Shown here piece after piece: positions 15,722-28,173 of a DNA stretch of 64,000 nt. This stretch comes from Cerioporus squamosus (lineage: Eukaryota > Basidiomycota > Agaricomycetes > Polyporales > Polyporaceae): assembly GCA_022592435.1 (NCBI GenBank), contig JABYQS010000007.1, forward strand, positions 458,407-522,406. The letters run 5' to 3'. Under the pieces are notes generated by a model that was not told where the DNA came from, did not search any database, and saw only the letters and a program-made list of their open reading frames with translations. The translations under genes and the position numbers were made by a program. The first letter of the stretch is position 1, and every line of letters begins with the position of its first letter.

Positions 15722-17089
15722 CCCTCTGACTCTGAGGGGGGGGGGGAGTCCCACGTGGCTGCCATGTGCGTTGTGGCGCCGAGCCTGCGAGGCGCCCTGG
15801 GTGTTGGGCCGAGCCTGCGAGGCCTCCCGGTTGGACTGTCTTACGCCGAGTTCCGCGAGGCGTCCCGCTGTCACCGTCGCATGTCTGAGGGACTGAACTA
15901 TTGTAAGTTACGGGCTGCGTTTGTGCTCTGCATGACTTATCGACAGGATAACTTTTGGCTTAAGTACTTACTTACTGTACTTACTGTATATGATCGGCTT
16001 ATGAATAGTTCTTACCCGGACAAGAAATCACTATGAGCTTACTTTTGGCTTATGTGGCTGTTACTGGAGTAAGAATTGCGACGGGTTGACTTTTGGTCCA
16101 TGTGGTTGTTATCCAGGCAAGTCAATCGTCAATCACGACTGAGTCGAAGGCGAAGCAACGCCATCTTAGTACTAGTAGCTGAGCCGGAGGCGAAGCAGCC
16201 TTACGACGAGCCGAAGGCTCACACGCCTACGGGGCAAAGCCACGGGTCGATGAACTAGTGCATCGAGGTGGCGAGCATATCAGTAGGCTAGACCCAGCCT
16301 TTTGCGCTACACGCGCGCACTACAACATCCTATCAGCTTGTCTTCACGCCCTGCTCACCGTCATTAATTAATCAGTACAGCGCGAAGCGGGCAACTGTCC
16401 CTATGAAACGCCCCCGATACGCCTATTGTCGCTCATTCGGGAGCGCTGTTAGTCTTCTAGGCGTGAATTTTTTTTCTTTTTTTTGGCGGAGCACATATGC
16501 CTTGAGCTATCATCGTCCCGGAGGCACATCAGACTGCTCAGACCGACAAGTGTCAGTCAGGCGTGCTGGGGTCGACCGGCGAGCCGGTCGGAGGCGTGAA
16601 TATTTTGCAACAGCGCTTGTATCTGTTAAGAATCGGCGGGCGATCAGAAGTTCCTCGTGCCGCTTCTTGAGCTGGTCCAGACGGCTTTTGCGTAGGCCAG
16701 TCGATGACAAGGTGGACGCCGTCGGGCTCGCAGCCTGCGGCACTGAGGGCATTCTGCCGCTGTCCTGTCTCGACGAGACTAGGCATGTCCTCCTGGCTGA
16801 GGATGTCACATTGTCATGTATTTTAGTGGGGATTCCAACATGGCAGCCCCGGATTCAGCGGCTGTAAGGAGGTACCCGCCACCGTCGACGAAGGTGTTGA
16901 GGCGCATCGCGCACTCTGGTGGGTCGCGTCACATCAGTGGGCTCTCGAGTTGCCCCCGTGGCGCCCATGTCGAAAGACGGGCGCTTGCGTGTAGATCACA
17001 TGACTTGTTGAAAACGATTCGACCAGCCTGCGACTAGTGCTTGCGTAGAGCCTTCTCTTCGACCAAGACACCGACAGCAGCGTCACGTC
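15722..17089. other. Repeat-bearing intergenic region upstream of the F-box gene
   Basis: Contains an 11-base G run (15736-15746), a 16-bp direct repeat GCCGAGCCTGCGAGGC (15778-15793 and 15808-15823) and TAAGTACTTACTTACTG at about 15960. A motif like GAGCCGGAGGCGAAGC recurs at about 16142-16215, and a T-rich run sits at 16466-16485. On the minus strand, about 16560-16720 encodes RLDQLKKRHEELLIARRFL, a coiled-coil-like segment in an open frame of about 100 codons. It may be an exon of a lost or unrecognised gene, but nothing supports a complete gene. Confidence 0.4.
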
Positions 17090-19293
17090 ATGACCACCGA
17101 CCGGCGCGTGCCTTCCACCAGTTTGGCTTCTTTATCGCCCGAGCTGATGGCATCCATTGTCCTCTACCTTGGCTGCGAGGACATCCTTCAATGTCGTATG
17201 GTATGGCTGTTATCTTGGATGTGAACGCCACTAATCAATGAACAGGTTTGCAGTTCCTGGAAGGAGCTTGTTGACAACCACCGCCTCATTCAGTACAAAG
17301 ATGCTCTTTCACGTGCAGGGATGGAAAACGGTTCACCAGGCCAGCTTAATATCTCTGCGCGCCTGGCAAAGCTTCGTTGGCGACAGCAAGTGCTCAGTTC
17401 CCTCAAGCGTGCCAACTACCTTGAACCGCAGGGTGGACGCACTTTCGAAGGGCGGTCAGGGAAGTTTGTTGGAGGCTTATTTGCCTGCATTACGGCGACC
17501 GGCATGTTGTTCGTAACTTCGTCCGAGAGAATCTCGGAGCGGCGCCTCGATTTCGACAGCCTCGACATCCTCGACTTCGTGATCAATCCTGCGCAGGATC
17601 TGTTGGTATTCATCATGAACCCACGTGATCGCAGGTGAGCAACTCAGTATTACATATATCGTACCGCAACGAATGTCACTATATAGATCCGAGCTGCAAG
17701 TTCATTTGCTTTCACTTCAATCCGGACAGAGACACCCTCAGGTATGAGAAACTTAAACGCTCGAGTGATTTCTTTCGCAGTCCATAGGTTGACTCGTTTT
17801 AGGCGACCCAAACCCTCGTGCATTCCGTTGAGTCCTCGACGGACCCGAGCCGATATTCGTTCACGCTTTATGCGTCCGATGTGTTCCTCGCCTTAATCGT
17901 TCGAAGTGATAATGTGGAGTTTCTGGTCTGGGATTGGCGGACTGGAGTTACTCATTTGGCAAGTGAAATTACACATGGATACCATAGAAGCATCACTGAC
18001 CATGAGCAGCATGTGAAGCCATGCGAGCTAGATTCATTCGCGTTCCTGACATCACACCTTGTCGTCTTCGCGTTTGCCTGCAGTATCTGGACTGTGGACC
18101 TCAGCGCCGCACGACAGGAGTCGACATCGCTTTCCGACCTCAAGTACCTCTGCAAGTTTCAGTATCCGAAGTTGGCGCCAGACGTGACCTCGGGGGTTAT
18201 GTCGCTCTTTGCCACTCCGGAGCACCAGATAGTTCCTAGTCCCCCGTTGCCGTTTCAAGTTTCACGGACTGACAGGCTTCTGGTCGTCTCCCTGGTAATA
18301 TCCGTGACTATCGGGCGTTTGGTGGACTACTTCACTTTACTCCTTTTTGTCCCCATGGCCACTCTTCTCTCTCGGGTAAACTCTCTGACAAAGGAGCTTC
18401 ACACCTTTGGGCACGATTCTCCCTGGCTGGAATGGGGACCGTCATCCCGTCTTCTAATCACATCTCGGACTGGCCGTATGAGTCCCCTTTTCGGGATGTC
18501 ATTCGTGGCCGTGTCCGACATCGGTGTTAGGTTTTTCGACTTCAATCCAGTCGCCGTAGAAGGTCGCCTGATTTCATTCGATACCAAGGCAGATGGAATA
18601 TTCCTTGAACCTATTGCAACTTCCCTGCCCTTTAGGGTCTCCTCATTACACTTACACAGTCTTCTCCCTCCAGGTTGGAGTGTGGAAGACATTCAGGCAG
18701 TCACGGTGACGGAATATTCCTTAATCATCTATTCATCGGTAGCTCCGTTCTTTCCTTTGTCAGATCAATATCTCTAACTCGATGCACAAGAAACTGTCCA
18801 AATATTTCATTTGGCCCTTTCAGGACGAGCCTCGCCAACATCATGGCGATACGACTCAGCCAGGTCAGTGCACAAGCATTATCACTCAGCCACGTGACGA
18901 TAACAGAAGTAGAAATCTCCGCAAGTGATCAAATCCCGACGAAGTCAACAAGCTCGCCTTCTCCCCTGCGAGTTGTTTATCAGATCAAAGAATTTCCTGA
19001 CAGATGTGTTGTATGTATGCCAACTGGAATGATTCACTGTCCATCATGATTGATTACCTCTTCTAGGTTGCCGTGTCAAACAGTGTACGTACTAGCACGA
19101 AGGATAACGAGGTTCGGACGCTGATTGCATCCAGGGTAAAGATTTGGTAGTATGTGATACACACGGACAGGTCAAGAATACCGTCGAGGATAAGGGCAAG
19201 GCGTCCCTCTTGCAAAAGAGGCGGCGGTGGATCTGCGGACGAGATGTATGGGCCCAGGACCGTCTCAAAGAGTTGTACGCCACAGTGATCTAA
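17090..19293 (+). CDS. F-box protein, basidiomycete type
   Basis: An F-box lies at the N-terminus (LASLSPELMASIVLYLGCED, then ILQCRMVCSSWKELVDN across an intron at about 17204-17248). This helical motif docks Skp1 in SCF ubiquitin ligases, so the protein should be a substrate adaptor. The C-terminal 500 or so residues resemble the poorly conserved beta-propeller-like tail of many mushroom F-box proteins: repeated short strands with DLLVFIMNP, VEFLVWDWRTG, SIWTVDLSA, WLEWGPSSRLL and VRFFDFNPVAV. Small exons lie at about 17688-17742 and 17805 onward, and the last exon ends ...DRLKELYATVI* at 19291-19293. The start is the ATG at 17090, just before the F-box. The substrate cannot be inferred. These genes form large, variable families in Agaricomycetes. 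Confidence 0.75.
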
Positions 19294-19299
19294 TGGATG

Positions 19300-19760
19300 C
19301 AGCGACTGAGAGGGTCATAGCCCTCGTGCATCAGTCTTGCAGAAAGGTTCATCGTCATCCGGGTCCAGAAAAAGGCGTCTGCGTCGGGATCTCATGGCGC
19401 TGTTTCCTGCTGTGAACCCGTATGTGCCCTGGACGGCGGCACGTGCGGCAGTCTTGACTTCTCCCCGGAGGTGCCAGAGATAGCGAGTTATCTAACCAAA
19501 GGTCGGTCAGAACAATACCGTGACAGATAGCCATGAAAGACGTACCAATGGGATTGCCTCGGCATCGGGCTCGAGGTCTGGCACCTCGAAGTCTTCAGTG
19601 GCATGCACCCATGCCTGTTACGCCCATGTACGACCTTGAAGATTGTCGGGATACGCATCTTCCAACGTCAGCCGGGCTTTGAACACAGTGATAGCGCGTT
19701 GTAGGACGGGACCATTCTAATGACACAAGTGCAGATCGTCCGGGGATAAACAAAGCATGT
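19300..19760 (-). pseudogene. DUF6532-like gene fragment
   Basis: Minus-strand exons read GPVLQRAITVFKARLTLED...YPDNLQG, then VHATEDFEVPDLEPDAEAIP (about 19546-19612), then YLWHLRGEVKTAARAAVQGT and YGFTAG (about 19400-19490). The pattern of a short amphipathic helix, a Tyr/Leu-Trp pair, RGE(V/I)K and YGF recalls the DUF6532 domain, a family of unknown function abundant in mushrooms and often near transposons. No start, no upstream exons and no C-terminal half are visible, and its end overlaps the 3' end of the F-box gene. It is probably a relic, though a short gene cannot be excluded. Confidence 0.35.
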
Positions 19761-19993
19761 ACCGAGCTCGACTCTCGGAGATGAGAGTAGTAGGATGACA
19801 ATTCGCCTGCAATTCGCTAACACATCAACTTTGAACCGGGTATATGCGCATAGGCTGTGGAGTACATCTCTGCAACAGTTCCATACCGAGACACACCGAA
19901 TGCCCAAGCCGAACAAAACCAGACTTCGTCAAGAGAGAACGTACTGCCTGCCCGCGCGATTCCAGGACCGAGGACAGCATAAGATCAGCATCA

Positions 19994-21571
19994 TCATCTT
20001 GCAGTACCAGGAACGAACGGCGCTCGTTGACCTCCAGACCCAGACACAGCTATCGACGAAGACCGAGAGGGCGCTTGAGAGATCGTGCCAGCACCGACCA
20101 GATGACCGGAATTTGAGCTAGCGGTGGCAGCAGAGGGACGTGCACTCGAAGGGAGGAACCGTTGCGGTTGTTGAGCCTTGTGCTGTGGTGTCAAAACGAC
20201 TTGGCGCGAACTTGTGGCTGGAGCGACAGTCGCAGATGCTCTGCTAGGCGTTTGCGGGACGAAACGTTGCTGGGAGCCACCGGAGGCCGAGGATGGCAAG
20301 AAAGACGGTCGCTGTGGGAGGCCACTAGGCGTCGCGGGCGGGCCATGGATGATCTCGGGTCTGCGACACGGGTGGAAAAACTTGGTCGCGCAGGTGGAGG
20401 CATCATCCGACTACCCTGGGAGACGGCTTCCATAGCTTGTACACGTCGCGTTGGGCCGCTCTGAGTATGAGTGAGCACCGGGACGGACATCATCTGAGGT
20501 TGAGCGCTGCGGGGCGGGACGTATGCGTATTGCCTGCATACAACCGACCATTAGCTCGTGCGTTGCTAGCACTAGATGCTCGCTCGGGTGCTCACGCAAT
20601 GCTCTGCTGAGACGCTGCAGACTCGTACGTCTGGGCAGATTGTCGGGAATTGAAGTGGGGTTGGTGATGACCAGGAGGCAGCGTCAACCGGTCAGGTCCA
20701 AGCGGTGTCGGCATAGACGTTGTTGACCGAGGACTAGATGTCCTATGCCCAGAGAAGTTACTGAACTGACGTCAGTATCCCATTCATGTCGCAGTCAATG
20801 ACATTCGGCTCACCCATCCTCGTCCACGCGTTGGCGTTTGTTGCTTCGCAGTGTGCGCTCATCTCCGCCGCTTATCTGCAGGTGTTGCTTGAGCTGCTGG
20901 TTTCCAACTTCAGCTCGTCTACTAGCCTGCGGCAAGCTACATCAGTGACACCCGCTCAAGCCAGCGCGTGCATGAAACGGCTTTACTTCTTCAGTCGTTT
21001 CGTCTCTGCGTGCTCCTCCTTGAGGCGGTCATAGAGGGGGCGATATTGTATGTACTTCTTCCTGAAGTATCTGAGCAAGTTCGCCATCATGTTCATTTGA
21101 AACTAAATGAATGTCATGAGAGGATGGATTCAGACCGAGTTGTAGTCGTACGAACCCTCAGTGCGTAACCAACCGCATCGAACGCGATGGGCGCAGATGC
21201 GAACCAGTGCGACATAGGCGGTTCCAGCTGAGACTTGTAAGATGATCAGAGCTGGGAGTGTGTGGGAGTTGTGTTCACCTCTCGTGCCAACGGCATCAGC
21301 TGGACTCCTTGGCTACCACACTCCGAGCAGCTATGATCGGGGTCTTCATAGCGGCAGAGCACCTTCAGTCTGCCCGCGCGAACTCGAGAATTGACAAGGT
21401 GACCAACTCACTGATATGACTGTTGCAAACGACGTGGCCGCACTCTGTCAACCAAAAGGGCACTGAAGATAGCGAGCCATCCTCCTTGACGAATTCGAGG
21501 TGGCAGATCCCGCAGTTCACGAACTCCCAGAAGTCCAGTTCCGGCGTCGAAGTTGCTGAGACGTTGGACAT
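19994..21571 (-). CDS. Zip3/HEI10-like RING protein (meiotic crossover factor)
   Basis: The N-terminus carries a RING finger split by introns: CGICHLEF, LTECGHVVCNSH, then CSECGSQGVQLMPL (21571 to about 21290). Next come PPMSHWFASAP (about 21190-21225) and a basic coiled coil (MMANLLRYFRKKYIQYRPLY, LKEEHAETKRLKK, then GNQQLKQHLQIS; about 21100-20880). A nuclear-localisation-like RSNKRQRVDED follows, then a long Ser/Pro-rich tail ending RAPFVPGTAR*. RING, PP.S.WF motif, coiled coil and disordered tail in this order match the Zip3/RNF212/HEI10 family, SUMO/ubiquitin E3-like proteins that mark crossover sites on meiotic chromosomes. The start ATG at 21571 is 378 bases from the divergent JmjC gene. 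One tail intron near 20350-20430 could not be placed exactly because the frame changes there. Confidence 0.7.
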
Positions 21572-21948
21572 AATGCGCAGTATCAATAAGCAGTAGTAAC
21601 AGAGCAGCCAAGCACTACAGCAGAGAGCGAAGGGCAAACGAGCACGACTGCGACGCGAGGCAAACGGAGTGAAGTCGGCCAGACGCCGCGACGCGTCCAA
21701 CAACTTCAAGATGATCGCGTCCGTGACGCGGCAGTCACTCCAATACATTTTTGGTCAAAAGGCAGTCACATATTGCTGGAGGTACACTCGACTAAGTAGA
21801 GCATCGCAGAGAAGATTGAGTGCAAATTGCCTAGAGGCAGTCAATTCGTATGGGCAACCTCTAGGTACAAGGGAGGTTTCTATGCGGCTCAAACTCACAC
21901 AGCAGAAGGTGGACTTCAAAGGAGGCGTGCTTGCAGGCGGTCACGGTG

Positions 21949-24900
21949 ATGGCTGGCGCTAGAATCCGTATACAGTGTCCGACCCGAGTTCAGACTAGGA
22001 CATTGCCCCCACCAACAAACTCATCTCAACTCCTCTCACTCTCTGTCCCTCGCACCTCTGGCTCGCCGGGTCTCTGTTGCGTTCTGCAAGATCTGCCACA
22101 ACGGTGGTGATGGAGGCAATTCGCCGCAAGCTCATGGAAACCCGGTGTGCGGCTCTGAAGGCTTCACAACTGCGACAAGTTCTCCGAGGACTACAGTACC
22201 TCTGCCGCGACGCAATGCCACGCCCGCTCAACCACCCTCACACAACAGCCCTCCTCGTGCGCAACACAGGCCGACTGGTCCGGTCGCAGCCTCACCACCT
22301 AAACCATCATCGTCAACTCCTTCAATAGCCGGCTCTGCAGCTGCTCCTATTGCGCGCGCCGCCTCCCCTGCGAGAACCCCAGAGAAGCCAACGACGCTTC
22401 GCATGACGTGCAAAGGTTGGGACGTCAAGGACATGGTCGAGGCCCACCGTAACTTCCGTCCCGTACGCAGGATATCTGCACTGGCGCCTTTGGACGAATT
22501 GCTGCGGGAGCTGGCTGAGTACGAGAAGTCCGGAGTGCCTCTCATCATCGAGGATTGGCATAAGCACCCTAGGTGGCAGGGAGAGTTGCTAGGAATTGAT
22601 TGGTTGCTTGCACATGTCGGCGACAAAGGTACGTTGTATCTTAAGCGTACTACACACGCGGAAAGTGCGAACGCCTTGCTCCTCCAGAGATCCCCGTTCG
22701 TAACGTGCACGATCGGAAGGACGCTACCATGACAATGTCACAATTCGTTGAGGTCTCGCGTGCTCAGGACGTTCATCATGTCCCCGGAGGTTTGTGATTG
22801 CTACTACGCCACCACATCTCGTCCATGTGTTATTAACCCTCTCTTGCTCAGAATCGGAGAGGTACTACTGGAAGGATGGCGAATGTCCGAGTCAATGGAA
22901 GGAATGGTTGCAAGGCGCGCTCCCGGCACCGATATTACCGGGCTCTAAAGACGACCTCTTGCGCCATCTGTTCCCTTCTGTACGTTCATTCAAGCTTCAT
23001 TATTCTCTCCAAACACTCACCCGGTTGTACGTTCACTCAGGAATCTGTGGAGACCCTACTCTGCTATCTCGGTGTAGGCGACACATACACGCCCGCGCAT
23101 AAGGATCTGTGCGCATCCTCGGGACACAACCTCATGTTGTTTTCCGAGAATGGCGGGACGTCCTTCTGGTTCATGACGGTGTCAGCCGACGCACCAAATG
23201 TTGCCGAGTACTTCCAGAATGAGCTGGGACAGGAGTTGGACTGGGAAACACATGTCACAACCGTTGACGAGTGGGGGCATGCCAAGTTCGATGTCTACGT
23301 CGCGGAGCAGAAAGTCGGCGACCTCGTCCTTGTACCGCCCCGAAGTGTCCATCAGGTTGTGAACCGCGGCGGGCTTGCAATGAAGATGAGCTGGTCCCAG
23401 ATGTCGCTCAACAACCTAAAGACTGCGTTGTGGAGTGAATTGCCCGTCTATCGCAGGTATGTGTCGCGACCTAACCCCACAGTTTCTTACTCACTCGCTC
23501 TGAAGAGTGTGCCGACCTGAACAGTATCGTATCAAGACGGTACTATATCGCGCCCTGCTCCATCACACGGACGAGCTCCGTTCCGCTCTTGGAAACGTCA
23601 AAGGTTCGGATGCAAACAGCAAGGCTTCGCGAACCGGCCTGGTCGATCACGGGTCGTCCATTGACAATTGCGACGACGATGAAACTCCTTCTTTGCCGCC
23701 CCCAAACCCGAAGGAGCAGCTCGCAAAGAGACTCATCCAGCTCATTCGTCTTTTGATGATGTCCTGCAACATGAATATGTGTCGCGTCACGGGGAGCTCG
23801 AGCATATCACCCGCTCCGAGACAAGTTCTCCTCGGTCGCACTCTGCCAACGATACCCCTAGGAAGCATACTCAGATCGTCCGCCGTCCGATACTCTCGAG
23901 AAGAACGGAGGTGATCGCCAGGTTTCGTATAACCTTGCGTGCGACTTCTGCGGCGCAGACATATTCCAGAGCTTCTTCGAGTGTCAGCGTTGCCGCGGAG
24001 AGGACGAGGAAAAAGCGCACATTGGCGACGGTCTGTTGATCTGCCCAGCATGCTATGTCGAAGGCGCACATGCACTTGTGACAACATGCATCCCCGGCAA
24101 TGTCGCCCATTTGATGTCTTACTTCAGGACCGCAACGAGGCGGCGAGCGTGTGGCGCGTGTATCTCTACCAGGACCCCGAAGGTCGGGAAGGCTACGTCG
24201 CCATTGCAGGAGAGGTGCGTCGTATTCTCATCAAACTCGTTCTCAGCGTTGACTCTTCCTGGAAGCCGCTTGAAAGACAGCGAGACGATCCGCGTTTTCG
24301 AAGCTGCTTGCGCATTGCGAGATATGAAGAACAATAACCCAGCGGAGAAGGTATGATTTGTTACCCAACGTAGTGGTTGACCTCTGACCGCGCTTTGGTA
24401 GATGAACAGCACTCGTCGATGTCGAGGCAGTCCTAACCATGATATACCTTTCATATCAGGACTCCCGTGCTCTATGTGCCACTCGACGAAGTGCTATCTT
24501 CACCTCCTTGGCTCGGGTACGCACTGCGCAGAGGCACTGCTTGCGTCCCGCGTAAGCGATGCGTTCTACCACAGGGTTCACAGGGACAATACGGCGATGT
24601 CAAGACAACGACCTCTGGCTCTATATGATGTCAATGGAGCCGATGTGAAGGACAGACTCGTCGTTGCAGCAAGAAGCTTTCCAAAGTGCAAACCGGGTCA
24701 CCCGAAGCTTCAGTTGGGCTGGTACGACAAAGAACTCGAGGTGAGTGCTATGTTGCATTGGTCTTGTGTGGCGTTTCATCTGTACGATCTGTACGCGTCC
24801 ACCCTTAGGTTGCAGATACCGTTGTCGACGCCGAGATGCCTCATCCAGCGGAACCCAGTTCTCAGTCGACAATTCGCGAAGAATCCCCGTTAACACCTCT

Positions 24901-27624
24901 CAGTAGTCCGGCGAAGGAATCGGAGTCTCCGCCGAACTTCGTCCCCAAAGATCCCAAGGTCAATGTCAGACGAGCAGAGCAGTCGTTACCAGACGAGAAA
25001 GACGATGACTCTGTCATTTCCATCGACTCCGATTCTGACGACCAACAAAACGACGCTGTACCGGTCACGCGATCCTCTTCTCCCGTCAAGCGTAAGCTCA
25101 ACCGTGCTTATGTTGAGCTGCGCTCCATGACAACTCTGCGGCGCACATCCTCTCCGGCATCCGTCGAGCTTGAGCCAAGACGCAAGAAGCCCCGTTTGGA
25201 TAGGAGAGATGGAGACGCGGAAGGAAGTACGTCTACTAGGCCAGCAGGCCTACGCGCGGTATGTACTGCTTGCTTTCCCTGTTATATCCTACTGTGCTCA
25301 CTTTGTCGTAGTCTGTCGGGGCCCAGCCTCCTGAGCAGAGACTACGACAGTCCTATAGCACTGACCTGGCTTCAGCCTTGACCCAAGCGAACGGAACGGC
25401 TCCGATCTTCACGCAGCCAATTTTACCTGATCGCTCCAGGACGCAGCATCAAAGTGGCGTACGACGCATTATCTCCCCAGATCCTGAAGGAAGCACTCCA
25501 CCTCTCGGTATTGAACCTTCCATTTCACTTCCCCGTCTGTCAACCGGTGTCCCCGTTGTATCTAAGTCCACAGTCCCAGCTCAAGGTCCGCAGACGTCCA
25601 TGCTGCAAGTCCCCCAACGTACTACCCGCCAGCGATATCGGAACTCAACTAGAGAACACGATGTCTCAGGCACTGTTGCCACTACCCCCACTCTCGAGCC
25701 TAGAGCTCCGGCGCTGCCGCGAAAGCGCAGGACCGGTCCGCCTGGTATCCCACGGCAGGACTTCCAGACCTATTTGAGCCGCAGGCAGTCACAACGGGAA
25801 GCAACGGGAGCAGGTAACACGGCTCCCCTCCAGAGCATGGATGTTGACGAAGAAGAGAAGATCGAGGTCGACAATACACAGGAGCTCCGCGACTCTCATC
25901 GATCAAAGCCTTCCTCGTCCCACAGCGCTACGAATCAAGTCGCTTCGCCTCCTCCTACCCAACCTGAGGCTTCGCTGTCCCAGACCTCTTTCTCGTCTGT
26001 CTCTTCTTTGACCGTCTCTACTCAGACCGTCGGCGTTTCGCCAGAGCATACCAGTCATCCTCAATCGAGTCCCCCAGTCGTGCACCCTCCTTCCGGGAAC
26101 ATCCCGGGTCCCAGTCAAGCTACGCCTCCTCAGCCTCATCGTACCGCCGCCTCTTCCTCAGTCTTGTCATCAACGAAGACCGGTACCTTATTGTTCTCAG
26201 ACCCCTTGCGCGCTCTTGCTGATTCCATTGACTCCCTTCCCGACCTGCTGCGGCCTTCGGTCAATCCGGAGCTCGAACAGGCCATGCAACATATGAAGGA
26301 TGAGATCACTGGTCTCCGCGCGGAGCTGCAGGCGGCGCAGTCCCGTGACGCCGAACTTGAGCGGCGAATGAAGAACTTGGAGGATGAGAAGACGAGGCTA
26401 CAGGAGACCCTTAGAAATGAACGTCTCGAAAGGGGGCATGCTGCAAGGAACATACGGGAGCTGAACGATAGGACGGATCGCCTTGAGAACAAACCGCTCC
26501 CCCACGAAGACATCAAAGCCTATGTCAGGGAGACCGTTTCGAGCATCATGCCTACACTCCGTCTGCAGTTCCAAGAATTGGCAAGCAACGCGGTGCACGA
26601 CGCAATCAGCAGCGGCTCGATCAACGTTGTACAGACTGTGGCTCTGCACACGGCAGTTCAGCCCGCGCCTCACGCCAACGCCCCTGTTCGCCAGCAGATT
26701 GACTTTGCGAAACCGGTACGTGCTACGCATGCTGGAGAGCATCGCATTCTCTGCTTTACTCACGCGCCGCCAGATCCCGCAGGGTCCCGCCGGTTATCCT
26801 CATCCTCACAATCGTCAATACGGACGGAATGGCCCGCAGCGCAATCATGGTCCACGTCCTCAGGGCGAGTATCACGAGGGGGGCAGAGATGGACGCTTCG
26901 ATCGTAGCCAGTACCAATATGGTCCCCGGTATCAAGGCCCGAGTCACCACGGCGGTCATCATGGCGGTCCTCGCGACGACGACAGGCAGTCTCATCCTCG
27001 ACCCACAAGCCCTGGCAGTCATATTGGCTCAGAAAGCGGCCGTCCTGTGAACAACTTCAACAATTGGTCTCGGAGGCAGGGCAGCTCGGACAACGACAGG
27101 ACTCGGCGACCCGACTCTCCCCGTCGTGACCGTGATCGGAGCCGCAGCCCCGACCGCCGCAGGAAGGACCGAGAGCCCACCCTCGGTGAGTCCTCCCTCG
27201 CTCTCATGCAAGGGCCCACCACCGATGACTCCTCGCAGACTACGTCGATTCCGAGCCAACCCCGCGCCTCAGGTCGGCCAAATGGGGAGAGGACCCCACG
27301 TCCTCGATACGCCAGTTCGACGACGGAGACGACATGCACGCAGTAGCTGGTTCCAGCACAGATCCAGAGCTCTCCCCCATTGAGAGCTTCCGGTCGTCGG
27401 AGAAGTCTCCATCCCATTCGGAGATTCAGGAGAGCTCCTTCACCGAGCGAGGTGCGTGCGTTTGTGCGGCATATCATGGACAGCCCGCCGACTCCTCGAG
27501 TACAGATGATCATGCTGGCGGGGAGGCTCCGAAGCCACCGACTGGACCGAAGGAGAGCCGTCAACCAGCTCGATCTCCCGAACGTGGCCGCCTCCACTCC
27601 AGGACGAGGCCCATTCGCCAGTAG
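21949..27624 (+). CDS. Long JmjC-domain protein with Cys-rich modules and coiled coil
   Basis: An unusually long JmjC protein, perhaps 1,500 residues, read as one gene because frames join at good splice sites throughout. The JmjC fold spans about 22410-23460. Its metal ligands are AHKDLCASSGHNLM (HxD, about 23097) and the distal His in VPPRSVHQVVN (about 23332); this is the Fe(II)/2-oxoglutarate dioxygenase type used by histone demethylases. Cysteine-rich modules follow: CDFCGADIF...CQRC...CPACYVEG (about 23941-24060) and CSMCHSTKCYLHLLGSGTHC (about 24467-24530). Then come acidic and basic disordered stretches (DDDSVISIDSDSDDQQ; RRKKPRLDRRD), a coiled coil (about 26250-26500) and an Arg/Ser-rich RRDRDRSRSPDRRRKDREP segment. 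The last exons end TRPIRQ* at 27624. The start is uncertain: ATG 21949 (MAGARIRIQCP) is plausible, but its frame must change before 22145. Confidence 0.75.
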
Positions 27625-28173
27625 TTCGACGTTCATCTTCCAGCCGCCATGTACCATAATCGTAATGTTACCCCCTTGTATTTACTTATCCTTGTAGTAG
27701 TTCCGGCGAACGTCTTCGTGTCGTATACTTTTCTCTGTCTCAAGAATGTGTCGTTCCAGATCCTGACTCTTACTCTTCACCCTCACCCCGCTCAATTCAA
27801 TTCGGTATCGGGATGTATTAGCCATATTATGCCGGACTATAATCGTAAGCGTAGGGAGGTTGGAGGAAGCTGGGGACGCGCACGCGCGAGATGACATTGA
27901 TAGCAATGGATGGGCGAGGTAGGTCGACACTCGAGGGAGAAAGAAGGTATTGCGAGCAGGTATCAGTCAGTGATTGTACGGAGACAGCAGAACTACGTCA
28001 TGGGCAGAATGAGCGGAAGACATGAAAACACCATGAAAAGAAAACACACGAACACAATCCAATCATCAGATGCCAAAAATCCAGCACGACACGGAAAAAA
28101 CCAGTAGAGGGGAGATCGACAACGCGTAACAGCCGTAAGGACAGGACAGATGGGCGCACTAGGCAAGTACGGC
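27625..28173. other. Convergent 3' intergenic region
   Basis: Tail-to-tail space between the JmjC gene and the casein kinase I gene. It is AT-richer than its surroundings and holds both 3' untranslated regions. No gene, hairpin or repeat was recognised. Confidence 0.5.

Noticed and set aside
19300..19990. DUF6532-like exons as the C-terminus of the Zip3-like gene
   Set aside because: The RING gene has its own stop at 19994, and the fragment matches a different family.
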